A stretch of 64,000 nt of DNA from assembly GCA_016124955.1 (NCBI GenBank), contig WGMR01000003.1:1-64000 (forward strand), written 5' to 3'. This document shows positions 16,627 to 25,500 of this stretch, piece after piece. The notes beneath the pieces are model-generated. The model worked only from the letters and a program-made list of their open reading frames with translations. It was not told the DNA's origin and searched no databases. How positions within the stretch are numbered: the stretch's first letter is position 1; the number at the start of each line of letters is the position of its first letter. A program made the position numbers and the translations under genes. This DNA comes from Alphaproteobacteria bacterium. Its GTDB lineage: Bacteria > Pseudomonadota > Alphaproteobacteria > UBA9219 > RFNS01.

Positions 16627-17577
16627 ATGACAATCGAGTCCATTTCATCGCTGCCGGTTAAACAGGTTGAAAATCAATCTGTTACATCGCCGGCTAAAAG
16701 CCGTATCGCAGCGGCAATCAAGCATGCCAGCGATGCCACAGGGGTAGATTTTACCTACCTGATGAATAAAGCTGCCCAGGAAAGCGGCATGCGGGCCGAT
16801 GCCAAGGCAAGCACCAGCAGCGCCACGGGGCTTTTCCAGTTTATCGAACAGACTTGGTTGCAGATGGTCAAAAACCACGGCGCCAAGCATGGCCTTGGTG
16901 AGGTTGCCGACAAGGTGATCACGACCGCAAGCGGGGCCGTGAGTATTTCGGACCGCGCTTTGCGCCGCGAAGTGCTTGAGCTTCGCAAGAACCCGGAACT
17001 TTCGGCCGCGATGGCCGCCGAACTGGCCAACGAAAACAAGCAGCAGTTGCAAAAAACGGTTGGCGGCAAGATCGGCAAGACCGAACTTTATATGGCGCAT
17101 TTCCTTGGCCCCAACGCCGCCGCGAAATTCATTGATGCGAACCGTAGCGCGCCGGGCACGGACGCCGCCAGCCTGTTGCCCGAAGCGGCGCAAGCCAACA
17201 AAGGTGTTTTCTACAATGCCGACGGTAGCCACCGTACGGTAGGTGCAATATACAAACGCTTTGCCGGCGTCATGAACCGCACGCCGGTTATAGCTGAAAC
17301 CGGCAGCATGGTCGCGGCTGCGGCCAGTGCGCCTTCAATCCGCCTAGCAGGTCTTGATGGTTTTGCGACAGAAAGCGCGGGCGCTTTACAATCTTTCAGG
17401 CCGCATGCGGAAAGGCCGCTTTATTCTCTGCCTTCAGCCGATCCCCAATCGCTTTTGAGCACCATGATGCTTGCGCAGCTCGATATGCCTAGCGAAACAA
17501 CGGCGCATCTGAATCTGTTTGGCGAAGATAAGGAAGATCGTGGGCAGCGCGGCGAAGATCGTCGTAAGCTCGCTTAA
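16627..17577 (+). CDS. SLT-domain (lytic transglycosylase-like) protein, possibly flagellar
   Basis: A 316-residue protein. Residues about 25-135 form an SLT goose-lysozyme fold: AAQESGM with candidate catalytic Glu52 and GLFQFIEQTWLQM at 68-80. The C-terminal half is variable and ends in a charged tail. There is no obvious signal peptide (MTIESISSLPVKQ), so export may use another route, as for rod-cap transglycosylases of flagella. ATG 16627 is chosen because AGAGGGG precedes it and because it lies downstream of an apparent sigma54 promoter. Alphaproteobacterial flagellar genes are often sigma54-dependent, which supports a flagellar-assembly role by inference. Confidence 0.75.
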   Translation: MTIESISSLPVKQVENQSVTSPAKSRIAAAIKHASDATGVDFTYLMNKAAQESGMRADAKASTSSATGLFQFIEQTWLQMVKNHGAKHGLGEVADKVITTASGAVSISDRALRREVLELRKNPELSAAMAAELANENKQQLQKTVGGKIGKTELYMAHFLGPNAAAKFIDANRSAPGTDAASLLPEAAQANKGVFYNADGSHRTVGAIYKRFAGVMNRTPVIAETGSMVAAAASAPSIRLAGLDGFATESAGALQSFRPHAERPLYSLPSADPQSLLSTMMLAQLDMPSETTAHLNLFGEDKEDRGQRGEDRRKLA

Positions 17578-18545
17578 TCGCGCGGCGCGGCGGCGCGGCG
17601 CAACCTGTCATTGATGGCTGCTCCGATACCCTGTTCATGGATAGGCGCGACCGCAATGCCTTTGAAGCGCGGTTGATCAAGCTCCCGCAGTTTTGCGAAC
17701 AGGCTGGCCGCCGCTTCCTCAAGATCCCCCGCCTCGCTCAAATTTAATCGTAAGGCGCCGCCCTTAAATGCAAAGGCTGGGCCGAACAGAAGAAACGCTT
17801 CATCCGGCCCGGCTTCCGACACCTCCATGCGTAGCGGAAGCTTGGGCGCATAGTGGCTTGCCATTTGCCCGGGCGATTTTGGCCGGGCAGGGTCGTCGTG
17901 GGTTGAAGATTCAATATTATCAAGAATGCGCGCCAGCCGCTCTCGTGTTACACCGCCATGGCGCAAAATGGTCGGAGTTTCGCCGGTAAGATCAAGGACG
18001 GTCGATTCAACTCCGACTTTGCACTTACCTTCCGCCAATATCATATCGACCTTGTTGCCAAGCGATTCTGCGACATGCATCGGGATCGTCGGGCTAAGCG
18101 TGCCGGAACGGTTGGCGCTCGGTGCCGCAATGGGCTTGCCCGCCAGCGTGATCAACTTAAGCGCCGTTGGATGGTCGGGCATGCGAACCGCAAGCGTATC
18201 AAGCCCGGCGCTGGCGAGCAGAGAAACGGCGCACCCTTGCTTGCGCTTGAGCACGAGCGTTAATGGGCCAGGCCAGAAATGCTCGATCAACTGATCGGCG
18301 GCATCGTTTGGTTCGACCAATTCGTCGAGCTGTTCGCGTTTTGCGATATGAATAATAAGCGGGTTGAAATCAGGCCGGTTCTTGGCGGCGAACAAGGCTG
18401 CAATCGCTTTGTCGTTTGTAGCATCGGCGCCAAGGCCGTAAACGGTTTCGGTCGGGAAGGCGACAAGCTTGCCGCGTGCGATAAGCTGGGCGGCCTGTTT
18501 GATAGTCCCGTCCGAAGCCGGGAATATATTGGCCGCCGCAGGCAT
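17574..18545 (-). CDS. L-threonylcarbamoyladenylate synthase (Sua5/TsaC)
   Basis: A 323-residue Sua5-type enzyme that makes threonylcarbamoyl-AMP from threonine, bicarbonate and ATP for the t6A37 tRNA modification. The YrdC-like domain (about residues 15-205) has FPTETVYGLGADATND, KNRPDFNPLIIHI, PGPLTLVLKR and SANRSGTLSPT; the C-terminal about 110 residues are the Sua5 domain, so this is the long form. It overlaps bcp by one base and ends against the SLT gene (4-base overlap of stops). Confidence 0.95.
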   Translation of the reverse strand: MPAAANIFPASDGTIKQAAQLIARGKLVAFPTETVYGLGADATNDKAIAALFAAKNRPDFNPLIIHIAKREQLDELVEPNDAADQLIEHFWPGPLTLVLKRKQGCAVSLLASAGLDTLAVRMPDHPTALKLITLAGKPIAAPSANRSGTLSPTIPMHVAESLGNKVDMILAEGKCKVGVESTVLDLTGETPTILRHGGVTRERLARILDNIESSTHDDPARPKSPGQMASHYAPKLPLRMEVSEAGPDEAFLLFGPAFAFKGGALRLNLSEAGDLEEAAASLFAKLRELDQPRFKGIAVAPIHEQGIGAAINDRLRRAAAPRD

Positions 18546-19090
18546 CAGAGCTGCTTGACCGCCGCAAGCACGTCATCGACATGGCCTGGCACCTTAACCT
18601 TGCGCCACGCGCCGCGCACGATACCTTTGCTGTCGATCAGGAAGGTGGCGCGCTCCATACCCATATAGCTGCGGCCGTACATGCTTTTCTTGATCCACGT
18701 GCCGTATTTTTCGGCTACGCCGCTTTCCTGGTCGGACCCGAGTTCGAACGAAAGCCTGTAGAGCTTCTTGAATTTTTCGTGGCTTGCGATGCTGTCCTTT
18801 GAAACGCCGATTACCTTGATCCCTAGTTTTTTGAACTGGGGCAGCGCGCTGCCGAAATCGCACGCCTCTTTGGTGCAGCCGGATGTGTTGTCCTTCGGAT
18901 AAAAATAAAGCACGAAAGGCTTGCCAAGCAGATCGTTGAGCGTGACCTTGCCGCCACCCGTGACAGGCATGGAAAAGGCTGGCGCTCTGCCGCCGGTTTT
19001 CGGCCCCTTCATGGGTGCCGTAATTTTGCTGGATTTAGCGGGTTTCTTGTTTTTGACGGCGCGTGGCTTTGTCTTGGCTTTTACGGGCAT
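18545..19090 (-). CDS. bcp: Thioredoxin-dependent peroxiredoxin, Bcp/PrxQ type
   Basis: A 181-residue peroxiredoxin that reduces hydrogen peroxide and organic peroxides. The AhpC/TSA-fold core (about residues 33-180) has the peroxidatic motif TSGCTKEAC with C72 and the candidate resolving C77 (the Bcp 1-4 spacing), then FGSALPQFKKLGIKVIGVSKD. The first 32 residues are a Lys/Pro-rich extension absent from standard Bcp; it is neither a signal peptide nor a membrane anchor and could bind nucleic acid or be partly mis-started. It is cotranscribed with the Sua5 gene (1-base overlap). Confidence 0.93.
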   Translation of the reverse strand: MPVKAKTKPRAVKNKKPAKSSKITAPMKGPKTGGRAPAFSMPVTGGGKVTLNDLLGKPFVLYFYPKDNTSGCTKEACDFGSALPQFKKLGIKVIGVSKDSIASHEKFKKLYRLSFELGSDQESGVAEKYGTWIKKSMYGRSYMGMERATFLIDSKGIVRGAWRKVKVPGHVDDVLAAVKQL

Positions 19091-19208
19091 TTCATACCTG
19101 CTGATGGGATAAAAAGAAGGAATAACATGATATTATCTGTATGAATATATGCGTAAAATCAAGCAGACTATGTTAAGTATCTGAATCACCCCCTGAAGCT
19201 TGCCCGCA

Positions 19209-22200
19209 ATGCTCAAGAAAACCTTCCGTATCAGCATACAGATTCTCGGCGCCGTGCTGGCTGTTGTTGCCATTGCGCTTGGCGCGGCGATATGGCGGGT
19301 TGCGAGCGCGCCGATAACCTTCGAGGAAATGGAACCCTATATCGAACAGGCGCTTGGGGACAGCGAACACGGTATTACGGCGGAAGTGCCTTCGAACCTG
19401 CTCGTGTGGGATAACGAGGAGTTCGAGTTTCGCTTCCGCGTTAGCGGTGCCAAGCTATTCAACGCCGAGGGGCAACAGATAGCGCTGCTGCCCGATCTTT
19501 CGATGCGGCTTAGCCTGTTCTCGCTGCTTTACGGCAGGGTGGCTCCGGCCGAAATTAAGGTCGAGCGGCCGCAAATCGTGCTGGAGCGTACGGTCGAAGG
19601 CCAGTTCCTGTTTGGCGGAATTGGTGAAGCCGATGGCGCATCGCAGATGCCGGCGGATGATGGAAATAAAGCTTCCTTCGCCGAAATGCTGAAACAGTTT
19701 CTTGGCATCGAATCCGGCATTATCGGCGGGCTTGGGGCGCTTTCGAACCTGACGATTGATCACGCGATCATTAGCATCTTTGATAGAGCAACAGGTAAAA
19801 GCTGGCAGGTTTCGTTTCCCTTCATCAGTTTTTCACGCGATTGGCGCGGCACCTATGGCACGGCGCTTGTCGAGATTACGCAGGGCGAAACGGTAAGCCC
19901 GCTACGTGTCAACATGGCATACCAGCGCGATAAAAAGCGCATTAGCCTTACGGGCAGTTTTACGGACATCAATCTTTCCTTTCTTGGCGGCAAGCATGAA
20001 AGCCTTTCGGATTTTGCCCGCTTTGACATGCCGCTAAGCGGCGACGTTACCGTTATGCTGAACGAGGATTTTGCGCTCGATGCGGCAAAGTGGGATGTAA
20101 AAGCAGGCGCGGGGACTTTGACGGCCGTGGAATTGTGGCCTGCGCCGATGAAGGTTGGTGCTTTGCGAAGCGAGGGGGATTTCGATAGCCGCAACCTGAC
20201 CGCCAATTTGAAGGAACTGCACGCCGAACTTTCCGGGCTTAAGATCGAGGTTTCGGGGAAAATCAGGCCGACAGGCGCCGACCGCGGCTTTATCTATGAT
20301 ATCGATGCTGTGATGCGGGATCTGCCTATGGACGGCATCACCGGCTATTGGCCGGATAAGGTTGCCGTCAATCCGCGCGCATGGATAGCGGAAAATATGA
20401 CGGAAGGCGCCTTCACGGAGCTTGGCGGCCATTTCAAAGGCGGCGGACAATGGGGCGCGTGGGAAGGCGTGAACCTTGCTTCGGCCAAGGGCGCTATCGC
20501 TATGAAAAACGCGACCATTCGCTATCACGATGCCTTGCCGCCCGTAACGGGTGTGGGCGGAACGGCCGAATTCGATCAAAATGAAATGCGGATACAGGTC
20601 ACAGGCGGCAAGGCCGCGGGCATGGATTTGCAGCCTGCACCAATCGTCATATCGGGTCTGAGTGCCGAGGATCAATTTATCGATATCACCGTGATCGCCA
20701 AATCGCCGCTCAAGGCGCTGCTTGGCCTGATCGACCGCGAGCCGCTTGGCTATGCCACCGCTGTCGGGCTGAGCCCCGATAAGGTGCAGGGCGAGGCCGA
20801 TGTGACCGTAAGATTCAATTTCCCGCTGCTTAAAAGCCTTTCGATTGATCAGGTCAAGGTTACGGGCGAGGGACGAGTAAAGGATTTTTACAGCGAAGAG
20901 CTGGTGCCCGGTTACAAACTTTCGAACGGCAAGCTTGATGTATTGCTCGATGACGTGCATCTCGGGATTGACGGTAATGTTGCACTGAACGGCGTTCCGC
21001 TCGATATCGCGTGGCGGGAAAATTTTCCGCAAGACGGCAAGGATATCAGCCCGCGTAAAACCGGCAGGGTTACGGGCACGGTGACCGGCGAACAGTGGCA
21101 AATGCTCGATACTACACTTTATCACAATATTACCGGTCCGACCGACGTGGCCATCGATTACACTGATGTCAGCGAGCAGATGAGCAATATCGGTCTTGTG
21201 ATTGACGGCGGTAAAGCCGGAATAAGTTATGACGACCTGAACTACCACAAGTCTCCGGGAAAGCCATTCCTTCTTGAAGCTGCGATCAGCATGCCGCGGG
21301 ATCAACTCGCGCAGATCGATACGCTTCGCATAGATGGCGATCAGGCTAATATCGACGGTACAGGCATGCTGGATGCCAAAAGCTTTAATTTGCGTTCCTT
21401 GACGCTCGATCCGTTTATCCTTGGCCGCAACAACGCCAAAATGGAGTTCAGTGCGGACGAAAAGGGAGCGCAGAAGTTTGTGCTTTCCGGCAAGGCGCTG
21501 GATATCGCCAGCGGCGAGCCGCCGCCAAAGACGGAAGAGGCGCCGAAGGTGGAGCCGCAGCACAAGCACCCGCTTGAAGTTAACATCAAGGTCGGCAACG
21601 CCTATACCGGTGAAAGCAGCCGCTTTACGGATCTAAGCCTGGTGGCCCGGCGCGATGCCGTTGGCTGGTATAATTTTGATGTGCAGGCGAAGGCGGAGCA
21701 GGGCATACCGCTTAGCATGTGGCTGCGCCCGGAAGGCAAGGTCAGCCACCTTAGTATCGCAACCGACGATCTCGGCGCTGTTTTGCGTTCATGGGATGCG
21801 GGCGAGAGCATCAAGGGCGGCAGACTGATCATATCGGGCAAAGGCACGCCCGAAAATCCGCGCGTTGTGGAGGGGACGATCGACTTGCAGGACTATCAGG
21901 TGAAGGATATGCCGTTCCTTGCCGTGCTGATCAACGCGGTTTCGCTTGGCGGCTTGGCCGATATGCTGCAAGGCAAGGGACTCAATTTCGACAGGCTGGA
22001 CGGCAACTTTAAGCTGGATGGCGATACGCTGGTGTTGAAAAAGATTCGCACGACGGGTGGCGGTTCGCTCGGGTTGAATATGGAAGGCTATATCGATCTT
22101 TATACCAACGAAGCGCGCTTGCAGGGCACCGTTGTGCCATTCGATTTCTTTAACCGCGTTGTCGGCAGCATTCCGCTGGTGGGTGATTTGATCACGGGCG

Positions 22201-22406
22201 GCAAGGGGCAGGGGCTGATCGCTGCCGCCTATAGTGCCAAGGGGCCGCTTGGAAACCTTGATGTGAGCGTCAACCCGGCTTCCATGCTCACACCCGGGAT
22301 TTTCCGGCAAATGTTCTTTATGGACAGCCTCGATGGACCGTCAGACGTGCCGAAGATGAATGTGCCGGAGCAGCAGGGTAAAATTCGCGGCAAGCTTCAC
22401 AACTAG
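19209..22406 (+). CDS. AsmA-like/DUF3971 (YhdP-family) envelope protein
   Basis: A 1065-residue protein with one N-terminal membrane helix (about residues 8-32, LGAVLAVVAIALGAAIW) and a very long beta-rich periplasmic part. DUF3971-like sequence occupies the centre and an AsmA-like C-terminal region ends near FFNRVVGSIPLVGDLITGG, the motif common to YhdP/TamB-type proteins. Such proteins span the periplasm and are implicated in moving phospholipids to the outer membrane. ATG 19209 is preferred over TTG 19200, which has no better site. It is divergent from bcp and its stop abuts that of tyrS. Confidence 0.85.
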   Translation: MLKKTFRISIQILGAVLAVVAIALGAAIWRVASAPITFEEMEPYIEQALGDSEHGITAEVPSNLLVWDNEEFEFRFRVSGAKLFNAEGQQIALLPDLSMRLSLFSLLYGRVAPAEIKVERPQIVLERTVEGQFLFGGIGEADGASQMPADDGNKASFAEMLKQFLGIESGIIGGLGALSNLTIDHAIISIFDRATGKSWQVSFPFISFSRDWRGTYGTALVEITQGETVSPLRVNMAYQRDKKRISLTGSFTDINLSFLGGKHESLSDFARFDMPLSGDVTVMLNEDFALDAAKWDVKAGAGTLTAVELWPAPMKVGALRSEGDFDSRNLTANLKELHAELSGLKIEVSGKIRPTGADRGFIYDIDAVMRDLPMDGITGYWPDKVAVNPRAWIAENMTEGAFTELGGHFKGGGQWGAWEGVNLASAKGAIAMKNATIRYHDALPPVTGVGGTAEFDQNEMRIQVTGGKAAGMDLQPAPIVISGLSAEDQFIDITVIAKSPLKALLGLIDREPLGYATAVGLSPDKVQGEADVTVRFNFPLLKSLSIDQVKVTGEGRVKDFYSEELVPGYKLSNGKLDVLLDDVHLGIDGNVALNGVPLDIAWRENFPQDGKDISPRKTGRVTGTVTGEQWQMLDTTLYHNITGPTDVAIDYTDVSEQMSNIGLVIDGGKAGISYDDLNYHKSPGKPFLLEAAISMPRDQLAQIDTLRIDGDQANIDGTGMLDAKSFNLRSLTLDPFILGRNNAKMEFSADEKGAQKFVLSGKALDIASGEPPPKTEEAPKVEPQHKHPLEVNIKVGNAYTGESSRFTDLSLVARRDAVGWYNFDVQAKAEQGIPLSMWLRPEGKVSHLSIATDDLGAVLRSWDAGESIKGGRLIISGKGTPENPRVVEGTIDLQDYQVKDMPFLAVLINAVSLGGLADMLQGKGLNFDRLDGNFKLDGDTLVLKKIRTTGGGSLGLNMEGYIDLYTNEARLQGTVVPFDFFNRVVGSIPLVGDLITGGKGQGLIAAAYSAKGPLGNLDVSVNPASMLTPGIFRQMFFMDSLDGPSDVPKMNVPEQQGKIRGKLHN

Positions 22407-23642
22407 CTATTGTGCCTTTGCGAGCGCATGACGCTTTTTGCCGAACGTCAGCCGCGCGATGCCTTCGGCATCGAGATCGCCGTTACCAAGCGTTGCGGTG
22501 ATGGATGTGACCGGGTTATCGTTCAGCTTAATTCCGCCTTGCTCGATAAGCCGCTTTGCTTCGCCTTTCGATGCAGCCATACCAAGCGCCACTGCAATAT
22601 CCACGATAGCGGGTGCGCTGCCCGTTGCGAAGGCGAAAGTGGGAAGGCCGCCGGCCTTGCCGCTGCCCGCAAAGGCTTGTGCCGCGGTTGCCGATGCTTC
22701 CGCCGCTGCTTTCTCCCCATGGCATAGCTTGGTGGCTTCCGTTGCCAGAATTTTTTTGGCATCGTTGATTTCTGCGCCGCCGAGTTTTTCAAGCCGTGCG
22801 ATTTCATCCAGCGGCATGTCCGTGAATATGCGCAGGAACCGGCCCACATCGGCATCTTCCGTGTTGCGCCAGAATTGCCAGTAATCGTAGGGAGAAAGGC
22901 GTTCGGCCCGCAGCCAAACGGCGCCCGCCGCCGTCTTGCCCATTTTCGTGCCCGAGCTGGTGGTGATCAACGGGGTTGTAAGCCCGAACAGTTCGGCATC
23001 CATCTTGCGCCGTCCAAGTTCGACCCCGTTGACGATGTTACCCCATTGGTCGGAACCGCCCATTTGCAGCGTGCATTGGTTCCGTTTATGCAGTTCGAGA
23101 AAATCGTATGCCTGCATGATCATGTAGTTGAATTCGAGGAAGGTGAGGGGTTGTTCACGCTCCAATCGCAGCTTGACGGAATCGAACGTCAGCATGCGGT
23201 TGATGGTGAAATGCGGCCCCACTTCCCGCAGAAAAGAAATGTAGCCAAGCTTTTCGAGCCAGTCGGCATTGTTGACCATGATCGCGCCGGTCGGGCCATC
23301 ATCGAAGCTAAGGTAGTTCTTGAATATTTCCTTGATGCTGGCGATGTTGGCCGCGATTTTCTCGTCGGTCATGAGCTGGCGGGTTTCATCTTTGCCCGAA
23401 GGGTCGCCTACCTTGGTCGTGCCGCCACCCATCAGAACGATAGGCCGGTGCCCGGTTTGCTGCAGGCGCCGCAACATCATAATGCTGGCAAGATTGCCGA
23501 CATGAAGACTATCGGCGGTCGCGTCATAGCCGATATAGCCGGTGACCACGCCCTTGTTTGCCTTCGCGTCCAGTGCCGCTTCATCGGTAACCTGATGGAG
23601 GTGGCCTCGCTCGCGCATCACGCGCAAAAATTCGGATTTCAT
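22407..23642 (-). CDS. tyrS: Tyrosyl-tRNA synthetase
   Basis: A 411-residue class I synthetase. The HIGH-type signature is HVGN in [10 protein letters not shown], followed by [15 protein letters not shown]; the tyrosine pocket and KMSKS region read [10 protein letters not shown] and GTKMGKT. A C-terminal S4-like RNA-binding segment ([18 protein letters not shown]) is present. It attaches tyrosine to tRNA-Tyr in the cytoplasm. It is divergent from anmK with about 45 bases between starts, so the promoters overlap. All features are normal for the family. Confidence 0.97.
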   Translation of the reverse strand: MKSEFLRVMRERGHLHQVTDEAALDAKANKGVVTGYIGYDATADSLHVGNLASIMMLRRLQQTGHRPIVLMGGGTTKVGDPSGKDETRQLMTDEKIAANIASIKEIFKNYLSFDDGPTGAIMVNNADWLEKLGYISFLREVGPHFTINRMLTFDSVKLRLEREQPLTFLEFNYMIMQAYDFLELHKRNQCTLQMGGSDQWGNIVNGVELGRRKMDAELFGLTTPLITTSSGTKMGKTAAGAVWLRAERLSPYDYWQFWRNTEDADVGRFLRIFTDMPLDEIARLEKLGGAEINDAKKILATEATKLCHGEKAAAEASATAAQAFAGSGKAGGLPTFAFATGSAPAIVDIAVALGMAASKGEAKRLIEQGGIKLNDNPVTSITATLGNGDLDAEGIARLTFGKKRHALAKAQ

Positions 23643-23687
23643 GTTAGCTTACCTGCGAATCTGGTGTGGGAATGGAATAAAAAGGCT

Positions 23688-24776
23688 ATGCCAAATAAAG
23701 TTTATCGCAGTATCGGCCTGATGAGCGGCACATCGCTTGATGGCGTCGATGCGGCATTGATTGAAACGGATGGTCGGACATATGTAAAGCCCAAGGCGTT
23801 TGTGACCAGGCGCTATCAGCCCGATTTCCGTGCAAAACTTCGCAAATGCTTCGGGAACCGTCAAGGGGCGAAGGACAGGGCGGTCGCGGCTGTCGGGCGC
23901 AGGCTTACGGAACTTCATGCTGCGGCCGTGCTGGCAACGCTGAAGAAGGCGGGCTTGAAGCCTGCCGATATAGACCTTGTTGGGTTTCATGGCCAAACGA
24001 TCTGGCACCGTCCTCAGGACGGCGTTACGTGCCAGATCGGTGATGGCAAACTTCTGGCCAAGCTTACCGGCATTCCCGTCGTCAACGATTTCCGCCGCGC
24101 CGATATCGAGGCCGGCGGCCATGGCGCGCCCATGGTGCCGCTGTTCCATGCCGCCAAGGCGGTCGCGCTGCCCAAGCCGCTTGCAATCATCAATATAGGC
24201 GGCGTGGCCAATATCACATGGCTTGATGCACGGGGCGGGATATACGCCTTCGATACCGGTCCGGGCGGCGCGCTGATCGATGATTGGGTGCTGCGCAAGC
24301 ATGGCAAGCCAAAGGATGTTGGTGGTAGGCTGGCGGCACGCGGCAAGGTGGATTGGAACGCCGTCCATAAATTCTGGGCGCATCCTTATTTCCTGCAGCC
24401 CATTCCTAAATCGCTCGACCGCGATGAATTCAAGAAATTCCTTCCCAAGCGCGCAAAGCTGACCGATGGCGCGGCAACGGTGACGATGATGAGCGCGATG
24501 GGGATATGCCATGCCTTCGCGATGTTCGAAGAGCAACCGACCCGCGTACTGGTCACTGGCGGCGGGCGCCACAATAAAACCTTGATGGAATGGCTTTCCG
24601 GTTTGCTCGGGCGGCCGGTGCAACCGGTAGAGGCCGTGAAGTGGAACGGCGATGCGCTGGAAGCGCAGGCATTCGCCTATCTGGCGGTGCGAAGCAAGCT
24701 TAAATTGCCGCTTACGCTGCCGACGACCACGGGCGTGCGTAAACGCATGACCGGCGGCGTGTTGCACAAGCCGTAA
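23688..24776 (+). CDS. anmK: Anhydro-N-acetylmuramic acid kinase
   Basis: A 362-residue sugar kinase that phosphorylates and opens 1,6-anhydro-MurNAc to MurNAc-6-phosphate during recycling of cell-wall turnover products. Diagnostic segments are IGLMSGTSLDGVDAALIE, DLVGFHGQTIWH, IPVVNDFRRADIEAGGHGAPMVP, LAIINIGGVANITW, AFDTGPGGALIDDW and VLVTGGGRHN. ATG 23688 is chosen because homology starts at MPNKVYRSIGLMSGT; a much longer open frame upstream is the antisense of tyrS. NagZ, which makes its substrate, is at 42.7 kb. Confidence 0.97.
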   Translation: MPNKVYRSIGLMSGTSLDGVDAALIETDGRTYVKPKAFVTRRYQPDFRAKLRKCFGNRQGAKDRAVAAVGRRLTELHAAAVLATLKKAGLKPADIDLVGFHGQTIWHRPQDGVTCQIGDGKLLAKLTGIPVVNDFRRADIEAGGHGAPMVPLFHAAKAVALPKPLAIINIGGVANITWLDARGGIYAFDTGPGGALIDDWVLRKHGKPKDVGGRLAARGKVDWNAVHKFWAHPYFLQPIPKSLDRDEFKKFLPKRAKLTDGAATVTMMSAMGICHAFAMFEEQPTRVLVTGGGRHNKTLMEWLSGLLGRPVQPVEAVKWNGDALEAQAFAYLAVRSKLKLPLTLPTTTGVRKRMTGGVLHKP

Positions 24777-24788
24777 AAAATAAAAAAA

Positions 24789-24812
24789 GGGGGCGGTGTT
24801 TCCACCGCCCCC
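24789..24812 (-). terminator. Rho-independent terminator, bidirectional
   Basis: A ten-base GC stem (GGGGGCGGTG with CACCGCCCCC) closes a TTTC loop. On the minus strand the stem is followed directly by a long T-run (bases 24776-24788), making it an excellent terminator for the EF-hand gene. On the plus strand a T-run follows about 20 bases later, so it may also end the anmK transcript. Confidence 0.85.
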
Positions 24813-24849
24813 GAGGCTAAAGTATCTTTTTTTATTATCTGCGTCTTAT

Positions 24850-25470
24850 TTAGTGCATAGCGAGCACGCGTCCTCTGCGTTGTACCCCGCCAATATGGGC
24901 AAACCTGGTTTGCGTACGGACCGGCTTATCAGCCGCCAGCGTAATGCCGCCGGTAACCCCACTGTTGCCCACCGATAACCAACTGCCTCTCTTCGATCCG
25001 GCGCTGGCTGTTGCGCCTGTGGCCTTGCCAAGAAGGTCACGTATTTTGCTGACCTGGTCCTTTTGCTTCTTGGTTGCCTTGCCGCTTTGCACGGTTGCTG
25101 TGAAAGCCGTGTTAAGCGCCTGGGCCAAATCCTTGAAGCTGGTCTGGAACGCCTGGTAGTGCGCGTCAGACTGGCTTGCAAGGGCATTAATCTGGGCCTG
25201 CAGATTAAGAACCTTGACCAGAACTTCCGGGTTGTTCTGGAGGGCCTTCTGCATTTCTTCGACCGAGATCTCCCCATCCCCATCAATATCGATGAGCTTC
25301 TTTGCGGCAGCCAGTTCCTGTTCCAGCTTTTGCTGAGCATCACTCTTGTTCTCCAAGTGTGACAGGTATGTATCTGTCGCTGCCAGGGCAACGTTCATCT
25401 TTACTTTTAAATTTTCCACCGCGGCTTGCTGTGCCCGATCGGTAGCAACATCATCATCATGCGTAGCCAT
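24850..25470 (-). CDS. EF-hand protein of unknown function with disrupted start region
   Basis: A 206-residue soluble protein. The N-terminal half is helical and probably coiled coil, with one canonical calcium-binding loop, DIDGDGEISVEE (about residues 61-72, acidic at positions 1, 3, 5, 7 and 12). A second helical half and a Gly/Arg-rich basic tail follow. Single EF-hands are uncommon in bacterial cytoplasmic proteins; calcium binding is likely but the role is unknown. The natural start is probably ATG 25470 (MATHDDD). A 19-base tandem duplication has separated it from the AGGAGG site; an in-frame ATG at 25479 is an alternative. Confidence 0.7.
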   Translation of the reverse strand: MATHDDDVATDRAQQAAVENLKVKMNVALAATDTYLSHLENKSDAQQKLEQELAAAKKLIDIDGDGEISVEEMQKALQNNPEVLVKVLNLQAQINALASQSDAHYQAFQTSFKDLAQALNTAFTATVQSGKATKKQKDQVSKIRDLLGKATGATASAGSKRGSWLSVGNSGVTGGITLAADKPVRTQTRFAHIGGVQRRGRVLAMH

Positions 25471-25493
25471 CTTAATCATGCGTAGCCATCTTA
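25456..25493. repeat. Exact 19-bp tandem duplication over a translation start
   Basis: Bases 25456-25474 and 25475-25493 are identical (ATCATGCGTAGCCATCTTA on the plus strand). The unit includes the start codon and first codons of the EF-hand gene. Because 19 is not a multiple of three, the two copies are out of frame with each other. The duplication places the ribosome binding site next to the first copy only. Confidence 0.95.
25472..25489 (-). CDS. Five-codon leader ORF (MATHD) created by duplication
   Basis: AGGAGG at 25495-25500 lies 5 bases before ATG 25489, which reads Met-Ala-Thr-His-Asp then TAA at 25472-25474. The main gene's ATG at 25470 follows the stop codon after a single base. 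The arrangement would allow terminating ribosomes to restart on the EF-hand gene. It may lower or regulate expression, or be neutral. Directly visible in the sequence; function is inference. Confidence 0.5.
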   Translation of the reverse strand: MATHD

Positions 25494-25500
25494 GCCTCCT

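Noticed and set aside
20034-21569. A 511-codon minus-strand open frame
   Set aside because: It is the antisense of the AsmA-like gene in a GC-rich region where such frames are common.
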